A stretch of 40,645 nucleotides of DNA from a virus. Below are positions 32,367-39,484 of this stretch, in pieces (the first letter of the stretch is position 1; each line of letters opens with the position of its first letter). The position numbers were made by a program, and so were the translations under genes. The DNA is taken from IMG/VR virus record IMGVR_UViG_3300017771_000029, positions 1 to 40,645 of that record. One strand, 5' to 3'. The notes under the pieces were generated by a model, which was given only the letters and a program-made list of their open reading frames with translations, was not told the DNA's origin and searched no databases.

Positions 32367-33880
32367 ACCAATACTGCAACATCTGTTGAATAAAACAACT
32401 GAGCAATTGACAATGCCGCTAAGAAACTGTTCTTAGAAACCTTCACAGGGTCAAAGACACCTGCTTCTGCTAAATCTTCATGCTGACATGAAACGGCATT
32501 GAATCCCCAATTCGGATTCGTTCCGTCAATTGTTTTTTCAATTTCAAATGCAGCAACCTTTGTCTGTTCAGTATAATTAGCATTATCCAAAAGAACACGA
32601 TAAGGTTTAACAACCGACTTTCTAAACCATTCAGGTGCTTCAAGCGCATGAGCAAGACGAATAAATGGAACACCTCCACCAACAACAATACCTTCTTCTA
32701 AGGCCGCTTTTGTTGCATGGAGAGCATCATCAAGCCTCTCTTTCTTTTCTCGCATTTCAATAGAAGATGATGCACCAACCTTAATCGTAGCGATTCCACC
32801 CTTTAGACGAGAGACTCTTGATTTGATACGAGCCAAGTCATGTCCTTTCAAATCAAGTGCCTGTTCTTTTAGTGCTTTGATTCTTTCTTCGGTATTACCT
32901 TCTCCACCAATAAAGGTCGTCGTTTCTTTTGTAATGATAACCTTAGCACAAGTTCCTAAATCAGTTTCGGTGAAGAGTTTAGAATCATCCTTACTTTCTT
33001 CAACAAATACTTTACCACCAATCAAGGATTGAATATCAGACAATTCATCAATCTGAGCATCTCCAAAATTAGGAGCCATAACTACTGCACATTCAACAGT
33101 CTTATTGATTAGATTCATAATCAAATTGTTAAGTGCTGAACCATCCATACCTTTGCACATAATCAAAAGGGGTCGGCTTTGGCTGGCCGAATACTCAAGC
33201 AAAGGCATAATGTCTTTAAAGTGCCGAAGGCTCATGTTTGACATGAAAACAACGGGATTGTTGAACTCAACCTTTCCACTTTCAGTATTGCACATAAGAT
33301 GACTCAAATAGCCTTCTTGAATTTCCATTCCCTCACGAACAATTAATTGTGTCTGATAGTTATTAGATTCTTCAACAGTAATTACTCCATCACGACCAAC
33401 CGTATTAAACGCTTCTTGAATCAAATTCCCAAGAGAAACATCATTATTTGCTGCAATTGTGGCTACGCTCATAATATCGCTATCATTAACTGCAATTGAG
33501 ATACTATCTAAATAGTTGATAGTTTTTTCACGAAGGGTTTCCATTAAAAGATGAAACTCATGTGTAGTCATTTTTTCTTGGTCTTTCATCAATTCATTAC
33601 AAAATGCCTGTGCAAGAATACAGGCCGTAGTAGTTCCATCACCTGAACCTTCTTGGGCTTTGCTTGCTAGATTTTGAACCAATTGAACTCCCATTTGAAC
33701 ATAAGGGTCGTCATGGGAAACATATCTAGTAATAGTTACGCCGTCATTAATTACAATAGGCGGATTACCTTGTAAAATAACTGTTTTTGCTTGTGGCCCC
33801 AATGTTGGCTTAACTGTATCAGCAACCAAATTAATTCCTTGTAGCAACTTTTGTTTTACTTCTTCTCCATGCAAAATCAT
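32357..33880 (-). CDS. groEL: Group I chaperonin (GroEL/Hsp60)
   Basis: The 507-residue protein aligns by eye with GroEL throughout: TLGPQA (26-31), NDGVTIT (45-51), the ATP motif GDGTTTA (80-86), then DDALHATKAALEEGIVVGGG with the catalytic Asp region. Near the end comes FDPVKVSKNSFLAALSIAQL. It stops at ...VLVEE without the Gly-Gly-Met tail and is about 40 residues shorter than E. coli GroEL. It would form a folding chamber, perhaps for virion proteins as in phages with own chaperonins. It overlaps the GroES-like gene by ATGA, so both are made together. Confidence 0.95.
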   Translation of the reverse strand: MILHGEEVKQKLLQGINLVADTVKPTLGPQAKTVILQGNPPIVINDGVTITRYVSHDDPYVQMGVQLVQNLASKAQEGSGDGTTTACILAQAFCNELMKDQEKMTTHEFHLLMETLREKTINYLDSISIAVNDSDIMSVATIAANNDVSLGNLIQEAFNTVGRDGVITVEESNNYQTQLIVREGMEIQEGYLSHLMCNTESGKVEFNNPVVFMSNMSLRHFKDIMPLLEYSASQSRPLLIMCKGMDGSALNNLIMNLINKTVECAVVMAPNFGDAQIDELSDIQSLIGGKVFVEESKDDSKLFTETDLGTCAKVIITKETTTFIGGEGNTEERIKALKEQALDLKGHDLARIKSRVSRLKGGIATIKVGASSSIEMREKKERLDDALHATKAALEEGIVVGGGVPFIRLAHALEAPEWFRKSVVKPYRVLLDNANYTEQTKVAAFEIEKTIDGTNPNWGFNAVSCQHEDLAEAGVFDPVKVSKNSFLAALSIAQLFYSTDVAVLVEE

Positions 33881-34095
33881 TCTAACACCCCTAGCAAATG
33901 TTCAACAGAAACAATAATCATATCTTCGTGAGTCACGAAACGGTGTCTATCATCAAATAGAACCGTTTTACCTTCCACTTCAGGCATTGAAGGACATGAA
34001 TGCACAATACCTGTGCTATCAATTTTAACTTGAATTCCCGATTTAGAAGTGGAGTTTTCTAGTTTAATTACTGCATATTTACCTAAAGCCTTCAT
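33877..34095 (-). CDS. GroES-like co-chaperonin
   Basis: ATG at 34095 follows GGAGGAAGAAGA and overlaps the upstream stop by ATGA; the 34128 start lacks a ribosome site. The 72-residue protein matches a short GroES: KYAVIKLENSTSKSGIQV (first strand and mobile-loop region), GIVHSCPSMPEVEGKTVLFD, and a last strand (IIVSVEHLLGVL). It is shorter than GroES (97) and T4 gp31 (111), with the roof and mobile loops cut down. Its gene overlaps the chaperonin start, the usual groES-groEL order. Confidence 0.7.
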   Translation of the reverse strand: MKALGKYAVIKLENSTSKSGIQVKIDSTGIVHSCPSMPEVEGKTVLFDDRHRFVTHEDMIIVSVEHLLGVLE

Positions 34096-34406
34096 TCTTC
34101 TTCCTCCAATTGTGGAATTGCTACCCATGCTCGGTTAGTTTCGGAAACCCAAGTATAAACATGAGTCTTATAAAACTCCTTCAACTTCTTATCTCGCTCA
34201 GTCCTCTTTGACTTTGCCCATTGAATGCCTTTGTTTTCCTTTGGAGTATTCTTATCATTAGGATGAGCATTTGAATGTCTCTCGGCCCTTTCCCTCAAAG
34301 AAATCTTTTCGGCTTCTCTCATCGGTCTATCTGTATATTTAGAAGCGGTGCTAAGGCCGCTTTTAATTGACTTAAACTTTTGTCCTGTTGTTATTGTTCT
34401 TCTCAT
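34092..34406 (-). CDS. Unknown 104-residue basic protein
   Basis: No family recognised. It is rich in Lys, Arg, Ser and Thr for the first 80 residues (REAEKISLRERAERHS, SKRTERDKKLKEFYKTH) and ends in four Glu that come from the ribosome site of the GroES gene. It could bind nucleic acid. Coupled by ATGA to both the JAMM gene before and GroES after. Confidence 0.55.
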   Translation of the reverse strand: MRRTITTGQKFKSIKSGLSTASKYTDRPMREAEKISLRERAERHSNAHPNDKNTPKENKGIQWAKSKRTERDKKLKEFYKTHVYTWVSETNRAWVAIPQLEEEE

Positions 34407-34981
34407 TCTTCTTCACCCCATACTTGTGTTCTAACCGGTTGATGGTCTAAATAGATTTCTAGTTCTTTAGGCTTAAAGCGGTTTTCCCAAAAACCATAAT
34501 GGCCTTCGCCACCAAGAACATATGCACATTCCATGTTTGGTTCCCAAATAGAAACAGTCCGAATATCAGTTCCACTAAAATAAGCGGCTCCAAATGGATG
34601 AGTATGAATCCAACAACGGATAGGGAGAGCCATACCGACTGGTGGTTCAAAAAAGTCTACAAATCCAGGACTTCCGGTTGAAACGAAACAATTGTTCTTC
34701 CCATCAATTACAACCTGCACTTCAAGATTGGGGAGTGTTTGTGTTGATGCTCTCCAAATAGTTTTTTGAAATTCTAAATGGTGCATAGCAACACCTTCTA
34801 GTTTCTCTTTTGGGCCAGCACAAGAATTAAATTGTTCGTCCAAAAGAACCTCGTAATGAGATTTAATCTCATTTATTGCTTTCTCTCGGAAATACTCTAA
34901 TTCTGCTTGTTCAATTTCGCTTTCATCTTTCATTTCATTCTTCTCCTGTTCTCTTAATGACCAATCGCTGCTTTTACTCAT
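34403..34981 (-). CDS. JAMM/MPN+ metalloprotease (deubiquitinase-like)
   Basis: ATG at 34981 is chosen from GAGGTGA-GTAAA-ATG; GTG at 34990 is the longer alternative. The 192-residue protein has the JAMM zinc signature HTHPFGAAYFSGTD: His126, His128, Ser136, Asp139 in H-x-H-P-x6-S-x2-D. The JAB/MPN strands surround it, and a glutamate near residue 62 or 71 could be the upstream catalytic Glu. Such enzymes cut isopeptide bonds or process ubiquitin-like proteins. The E1/ThiF-like gene lies two genes away in the same transcript. About 60 N-terminal residues are a charged helix of unknown role. Confidence 0.8.
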   Translation of the reverse strand: MSKSSDWSLREQEKNEMKDESEIEQAELEYFREKAINEIKSHYEVLLDEQFNSCAGPKEKLEGVAMHHLEFQKTIWRASTQTLPNLEVQVVIDGKNNCFVSTGSPGFVDFFEPPVGMALPIRCWIHTHPFGAAYFSGTDIRTVSIWEPNMECAYVLGGEGHYGFWENRFKPKELEIYLDHQPVRTQVWGEEE

Positions 34982-34982
34982 T

Positions 34983-35900
34983 TTACTCACCTCGGATTTT
35001 CTGCAACTTGGCCTTCAACTTAGCCTCTTTCTTAGCCTTCTTTCGCTCTTTCCGTAGCGTTCTGCGGCTCTTTTTGGGTGTTGGGTTCTGTGCCTTCTTG
35101 CGGCTCTTGATTTCCTTAGAAGCCTCCACAAGCATAGAGATATGCTCAGGCTTTGTGCTATCAACCAACTTTTCTAAGCGGCTTGCGATAACACCGTATG
35201 GCCGATTAAATCGGTTTCGGGCCTCGTCAATTGAAAGTTCGTAAAAGTTCAAGATGAGGTCATAGTCCTGTTCTTTTGTCCAACGGGGAGTATATTTCCT
35301 GCCGTTGTTTCCGTGAATCTTTTTCTTCTTGACTGTCTTTTGCTCAGGTTTTACTGCCTTTGATTCTCCTTTCAACTTTTGCCAGCGATTACGGATAGCC
35401 GATTCTGTTCGTGATTGAAGTGGGAGAGCAAATGCTTCCTTTCTGCTTTTACACGCCATAATCATTTCATCTTCTTTTTTTGACCACTTAAGGGCCGTTC
35501 TCTTTGTTTTCATCTTCTTTCTCTCCTTAATTTTTGTTTTTATTGTTTTGATTTCAACCTCTACTTTCTTTTCAGTCGCTAGATGTCTTTTTACGACTTC
35601 ATCAATATTTGATTTATTGATTTTATGACCAAATTGTTCATTGTAGCCATTAAGAATCTTCTTCATTGAAAAGTGATTCAAATAACAACCGGTAATAAAT
35701 TCAATTTGCTCTGGTGTAAATTCTTTTGCAAAATCAACATCAAATAAATTACGATATTTGGTGCCAATATTAGCGGGACTTCTCCAAATTCCGAACTTCT
35801 CTTCCATAGAGAAAGCAATGTTTTCCCATGTTTGTTTTTTTGTTCTACAAACAACAAGAAAAGCCAGTTGTTCTTCTGTCCATTTATTATTTTTACTCAT
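34983..35900 (-). CDS. Protein with Myb/SANT-like DNA-binding repeats
   Basis: The 305-residue protein contains at least three Trp-led helical repeats: KWTEEQLAFLVVC (7-), LKWSKKEDEMIMAC with ESAIRNRWQKL (138-176), and PRWTKEQDYDLILNFY with GVIASRLEKL (206-245). A weaker one begins near residue 60 (EFTPEQIEFI). The spacing and the Trp-x-x-(E/D) pattern are those of Myb/SANT domains. Linkers and the last 40 residues are strongly basic. It most likely binds double-stranded DNA, as regulator or packaging protein. It lies between the JAMM and E1-like genes, overlapping the latter by ATGA. Confidence 0.65.
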   Translation of the reverse strand: MSKNNKWTEEQLAFLVVCRTKKQTWENIAFSMEEKFGIWRSPANIGTKYRNLFDVDFAKEFTPEQIEFITGCYLNHFSMKKILNGYNEQFGHKINKSNIDEVVKRHLATEKKVEVEIKTIKTKIKERKKMKTKRTALKWSKKEDEMIMACKSRKEAFALPLQSRTESAIRNRWQKLKGESKAVKPEQKTVKKKKIHGNNGRKYTPRWTKEQDYDLILNFYELSIDEARNRFNRPYGVIASRLEKLVDSTKPEHISMLVEASKEIKSRKKAQNPTPKKSRRTLRKERKKAKKEAKLKAKLQKIRGE

Positions 35901-36454
35901 ACATTCACCACCATATAATCTCTCACTTCTTCTTCATTGAAGTATCTTTGAATCCATTGTGCGCCTAATCCTGCAATTGCGACCTGCATGAAATGAACAT
36001 TACTATTTGTTCCATCCCATGAATCTCCTTGACAACTGAAAGAACCTTCTTCACCTGCTAAAAGCATATCATACATTTTCGGGTCTGCCTTGTGCGACAC
36101 AAGGGCGGCATTTCTGCCTTGCGCTCGTAAGTCAAGCCATTTAAGGGTTGTGTTGTATAAGGTTCGCCTCACGCTCAAGTTATCAACGCAACAAATCACA
36201 AGGTCATAGCCTTGCATTTGTTTTGCAGTTAAAACTGGGTATTTACTGAATGTTATAACTGATTCATAAGAATCCATCATAACACTAGCCTTATTCTGTC
36301 CAACATGGCCTTTCTTAAAGTTTTGATAGGGTAGGTTTTTTGTTTCCACTCCATCTGGGTCAGCCACATGAATGTGGTAAAGACCAACTTTATCTAATGT
36401 AGGAATTAGAAAACTTCCAATTCCACCTGCTCCAATTACTAATATTTTTCTCAT
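35897..36454 (-). CDS. E1/ThiF-like adenylating enzyme
   Basis: ATG at 36454 is preferred because GGGAGG lies 9 bases upstream; 36463 has no spacing. The 185-residue protein is a compact ThiF/E1 fold: GAGGIGS (8-14) nucleotide loop, a strand with ADPDGVETKNLPYQ (Asp32, Asp34, Asn40, Gln44), GQNKA (Lys55), and CCVDN (Asp91). Cys141 in GSFSCQGD is a candidate thioester cysteine. There are no CxxC zinc knuckles. E1-like enzymes activate the C-terminus of ubiquitin-like or sulphur-carrier proteins with ATP. No carrier protein was found nearby. A ThiF-like dinucleotide fold with another substrate remains possible. Confidence 0.8.
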   Translation of the reverse strand: MRKILVIGAGGIGSFLIPTLDKVGLYHIHVADPDGVETKNLPYQNFKKGHVGQNKASVMMDSYESVITFSKYPVLTAKQMQGYDLVICCVDNLSVRRTLYNTTLKWLDLRAQGRNAALVSHKADPKMYDMLLAGEEGSFSCQGDSWDGTNSNVHFMQVAIAGLGAQWIQRYFNEEEVRDYMVVNV

Positions 36455-36636
36455 TATTCCCATCCTCCCATTTCTTTTGTATATCTAATTGCTTCTAAAT
36501 CCCAGACTCGCTGGCATTCAAGACATTCTGCTGTTTTATCTGTTGGTTTCCATTGAACCACCGTTGGACAATGACCAAAAGGCACATCACCAAGGCAAAT
36601 ACAAGTAAAACCTGTTATTAATTTATCTTCTCTCAT
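36454..36636 (-). CDS. 60-residue zinc-binding protein
   Basis: The protein has Cys12, Cys14, Cys23 and later CLECQ (Cys38, Cys41), so a zinc knuckle is probable. The rest is not recognised. It ends in Gly-Gly-Trp-Glu, but these codons coincide with the GGGAGG ribosome site of the next gene, so the terminal Gly-Gly is not evidence of a ubiquitin-like protein. The start has the GGAGGAATAAATATG cassette, and the stop overlaps the E1-like start (TAATG). Confidence 0.55.
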   Translation of the reverse strand: MREDKLITGFTCICLGDVPFGHCPTVVQWKPTDKTAECLECQRVWDLEAIRYTKEMGGWE

Positions 36637-36648
36637 ATTTATTCCTCC
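36634..36648 (-). promoter_or_regulatory. GGAGGAATAAATATG ribosome binding/start cassette
   Basis: Third exact copy of the 15-base start cassette. Here it follows the MazG-like stop and precedes the 60-residue zinc protein. Confidence 0.6.
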
Positions 36649-36972
36649 TTAAAATGTTTTACCATGCATAAATTCACGGCTTTCATTATATTCCATTTTT
36701 GCTAGAATTGCACCTGCAATATCTAAATCTTTACCAAAAGCATAATCCATAATACGGATTACTGCATCTGCTAATTCTTCTTCAAGATTACTGAACTCAA
36801 TAATCTTTGAAGACGATGGGTTTCCTTCACGCAAAGCCTCAAGTGCTTCGCTAATTTCAGCATGAATTAAAGCCATGCGTTCACCATCATTCGGGGTTTC
36901 TTTCCAAAACCCATGATTAACTGCGTTCTTATATACTTTCTTTGCTATTTTATTCCATTCCTTTTCAAACAT
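36649..36972 (-). CDS. MazG-like nucleotide pyrophosphohydrolase
   Basis: ATG at 36972 follows GGTGAATA; GTG at 36981 is the alternative. The 107-residue protein has the all-alpha NTP pyrophosphatase pattern: HAEISEALEAL (Glu39, Glu42) and about 25 residues later EELADAVIRIMDY (Glu66, Asp69), the E-x2-E and E-x2-D magnesium sites of MazG/dUTPase-type enzymes. Viral MazG-like enzymes hydrolyse nucleoside triphosphates, adjusting nucleotide pools. It sits downstream of ribonucleotide reductase and TFB. Confidence 0.8.
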   Translation of the reverse strand: MFEKEWNKIAKKVYKNAVNHGFWKETPNDGERMALIHAEISEALEALREGNPSSSKIIEFSNLEEELADAVIRIMDYAFGKDLDIAGAILAKMEYNESREFMHGKTF

Positions 36973-36973
36973 A

Positions 36974-37831
36974 TTATTCACCTAATTCACTTAGTTGTTT
37001 TCCCTTCACTTGACTGGCTAGTTTTAAACCAATCATAGATAGAATTGCTTTTGTTTGTCTCCTAATGTTGAAGCGAGAAAACCCTGTTTTCTTCGTGATT
37101 AGGTTTTGAGTTATCAGCGTGTTCACATTCATGTTTGCTGAAATCCAAATAATTGACGCATAATATGACCTTCCTTTATTGAAGGTATTCTGTGCGACCT
37201 TTGTTTCAAAAAATTCTAATACTTTAATTGTCTGTCTCCTAAACACCAAATCATCTGTAATATCATTGAGTGTTTTTTCAAGAAGATACTGAGGATTTAC
37301 AGGATTGTATCCTGCCTTGTTTCTAAAGGCTTGGTTAATTTTTCTAACCAGTCTCTTAACTGATTTAAGATTAGTATCAAATTCAGCCGAAACTTCTGCA
37401 AATGTATGAGGAGTTCCATTTTCTCTCAAAGCATAGAAAACAACTGCTGTTGCTCTCGCTTCAATTTGACTTCTTCCAAATATGCCTTTGTTATGTAAGT
37501 CAAGATACAGTTTCTCAACACGCTCATTTATTCCCAAATGAGGAGCAACATGGGCTAAAATCATATTACAATGCATTAAAGCACCTTGAATATGTTGAGG
37601 AATCACGCTACTCTTACCGAACTTATTGAACTTATAAGAGCCTTTACCCGTGATAACTGAACCTAATCTGCCTTTATCAGCAGAATGCTTCAGATTCCCG
37701 CCCGTATCTAAAATATGAACAGTTTCTTCAAACATCTCTTGGACTAAAATAAGTCCACAGTCATTACAGACTCTTTCGCCCTGTATCTCATTAAATGAGT
37801 TATTATTGCTACCACATTCATCGCAAATCAT
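36974..37831 (-). CDS. tfb: Transcription factor B (TFB/TFIIB)
   Basis: ATG at 37831 follows AGGATTGATAGA; TTG at 37840 is the alternative. The 285-residue protein has an N-terminal zinc ribbon (Cys3, Cys6, Cys22, Cys25), a B-finger/linker segment and two cyclin-like repeats (about 80-180 and 190-280), with FAEVSAEFDTNLKSVKRLVRKI as the helix-turn-helix of the first. Length fits archaeal TFB (about 300). It would recruit archaeal RNA polymerase to promoters, perhaps shifting transcription to viral genes. Its presence strongly supports an archaeal host. It overlaps the next upstream gene by 14 bases. Confidence 0.9.
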   Translation of the reverse strand: MICDECGSNNNSFNEIQGERVCNDCGLILVQEMFEETVHILDTGGNLKHSADKGRLGSVITGKGSYKFNKFGKSSVIPQHIQGALMHCNMILAHVAPHLGINERVEKLYLDLHNKGIFGRSQIEARATAVVFYALRENGTPHTFAEVSAEFDTNLKSVKRLVRKINQAFRNKAGYNPVNPQYLLEKTLNDITDDLVFRRQTIKVLEFFETKVAQNTFNKGRSYYASIIWISANMNVNTLITQNLITKKTGFSRFNIRRQTKAILSMIGLKLASQVKGKQLSELGE

Positions 37832-38969
37832 TTCTATCAATCCTATATTTATTTGGTTCGGCGGAAAGATACCGCTTAATCGTATTTACTATTTTTATTG
37901 TAAAAGAATCATTTAATAAGGCTAATGCTCTTGCGGCAAATTGGTCGCCTAATGGAGAACCTTCGGCCATATTATCAATACAAATCGGGCCTCGCCAATC
38001 TGGGTCAGTAAATACCTTATTTTTAGAATCATCATCCTCTGATTTTATTATTTCAACAATTGGTTGCCATACATAAGTTGAAACCATTTGAATACCGGAC
38101 TTATACCTATTATTGGTCAATTTCCAGTCATAGTCTTTACCTCTAATAAAGAGACTGTTCAATTCTCCATCATCATCGTATTCAGCAGATAGTCGGCCTT
38201 TGTGTTGAACCAACATATCAGCCACCAATTCTAATGCTCTTGCATCTACAATATCCTGCATTCGGTTTTGCATCAAAAAGGCAACCATTACTTTCAATTC
38301 AGCCACCGTGGGTTCACGACCCATCAATCTAGTGTATAGGGATTTAGGAGAAAGATACTTCCAAGAACCCCTTCGCTTACCATGAAGATAAAAATTACAG
38401 TAAGAGTCTAATTGTTTCGGAGTTATCTCACCCCAAACACCATCGCTAATTTCCATAGCAAGCATCTTATCATCAATTTGCACGACATTCAAACGAACCT
38501 CTTGCTTCTCAAAGTCTTGGAAGAAATGAAACGGAGCACGATTTTCAATACAATATTTGACATTCTCTGGTAAATTAAGAGTAGCATACAAAGCAGATAG
38601 CAAAATTTCTGGCTTCTTTTCAAAACATGATTTGAAAGTGATTCTTGCTAGTGCTGAACAAATAGTCGCAAGGCTGTATGCCTTGCCGTTTAATTGATAA
38701 CGAATACCTTCTCTTGAAAGAACAACTGGGCAACCTTCAATAAAAACAATATGGTTAAAACTAAACCCAAATCCTCCCCTCATGTAAGACCTTGACTTTC
38801 TAGGAGAGATAATGTTCTTCCAAAATACTTCTAATCCTGCCTGAATAGGGTCTTTAGAGCCTCGGTCAAACCTAACCGTTGTGATTTCTGCAAATGCGAA
38901 AGTAGCACAAGTAATATTTGTTTCAAAATAATCTTGGCTGTCATCCGGTTTTCTAATTCTTACTTTCAT
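37818..38969 (-). CDS. Unknown 383-residue protein
   Basis: No family recognised. It is a mixed alpha/beta protein with strands at the start (FAFAEITTVRFDRG), a helix (LEVFWKNI), and later FHFFQDFEKQEVRLNVVQI. It ends with a helical segment (DQFAARALALLNDSFTIKIVNTIKRYL). It contains several Cys but no obvious metal motif, and no P-loop. Position between ribonucleotide reductase and TFB suggests an early role. It overlaps TFB by 14 bases. Confidence 0.6.
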   Translation of the reverse strand: MKVRIRKPDDSQDYFETNITCATFAFAEITTVRFDRGSKDPIQAGLEVFWKNIISPRKSRSYMRGGFGFSFNHIVFIEGCPVVLSREGIRYQLNGKAYSLATICSALARITFKSCFEKKPEILLSALYATLNLPENVKYCIENRAPFHFFQDFEKQEVRLNVVQIDDKMLAMEISDGVWGEITPKQLDSYCNFYLHGKRRGSWKYLSPKSLYTRLMGREPTVAELKVMVAFLMQNRMQDIVDARALELVADMLVQHKGRLSAEYDDDGELNSLFIRGKDYDWKLTNNRYKSGIQMVSTYVWQPIVEIIKSEDDDSKNKVFTDPDWRGPICIDNMAEGSPLGDQFAARALALLNDSFTIKIVNTIKRYLSAEPNKYRIDRNDLR

Positions 38970-38973
38970 TATA

Positions 38974-39135
38974 TCACATCATATATACATTTTTATTGTC
39001 ATTATCACACTTATCATGTGTTTCATTTTTAATTTCATGGGCTACCATAAGTTGCCCACCACACACACGGCATCGTGTGGCTATTGGTTTATTGTTTCTC
39101 TTATTGAGAACATATTGAGGGTTCTTTTCTTTCAT
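38974..39135 (-). CDS. 53-residue protein with one CxxC knuckle
   Basis: The ATG at 39135 follows GGTGAATAATA. The product has a basic N-terminus (MKEKNPQYVLNKRNN), CRVCGG at 22-27 and a further Cys at 43; a second knuckle is incomplete, with His33 and His40 as possible ligands. No family recognised. It overlaps the upstream gene by 35 bases. Confidence 0.45.
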   Translation of the reverse strand: MKEKNPQYVLNKRNNKPIATRCRVCGGQLMVAHEIKNETHDKCDNDNKNVYMM

Positions 39136-39475
39136 TATTATTCACCATTTTTAATTTAGTTTCTCTTAATACATTACAAATATAGCATGATTCGCCTTCG
39201 CAGTTAAATTTGTGGTAGTTAAGCAGTTCTTTTATTTTACCTGTTTCTTTGATTATGTATTTGTGAAAGCCCATATGAATTGCTTCATCATATTCCCACA
39301 GGCATTTTTTGATAGTGGTATTTATCCTATATATTTTTTCGCTGTCATCCATGTAAGAATCACAGACATTGATTGCCATACCTATTCTTTCCAGAGATGT
39401 ATCGGATAAATCTCTAGCCATTATTGTCATTACATCTAAATACTCTTCAAAATTAGAAATTTTGGAGAGTTTCAT
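39101..39475 (-). CDS. Unknown 124-residue protein
   Basis: No family recognised. Mostly helical (DVMTIMARDLSDTSLERIGM, YRINTTIKKCLWEYDEAIHM, IIKETGKIKELLNYH), then CEGESCYIC, a possible partial zinc site, and a basic Asn-rich tail. The tail lies in the 35-base overlap with the next gene. It follows ribonucleotide reductase by 9 bases. Confidence 0.55.
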   Translation of the reverse strand: MKLSKISNFEEYLDVMTIMARDLSDTSLERIGMAINVCDSYMDDSEKIYRINTTIKKCLWEYDEAIHMGFHKYIIKETGKIKELLNYHKFNCEGESCYICNVLRETKLKMVNNNERKEPSICSQ

Positions 39476-39484
39476 TTAAACACC

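Noticed and set aside
34403-34981. JAMM protein as a lambda gpK-like tail protein
   Set aside because: It lies on the opposite strand from the tail genes, has no NlpC domain, and neighbours the E1-like gene.
36454-36480. Gly-Gly near the end of the 60-residue zinc protein as a possible ubiquitin-like tail for the E1/JAMM pair
   Set aside because: The codons coincide with the GGGAGG ribosome site of the next gene, and the protein has cysteine knuckles rather than a beta-grasp pattern.
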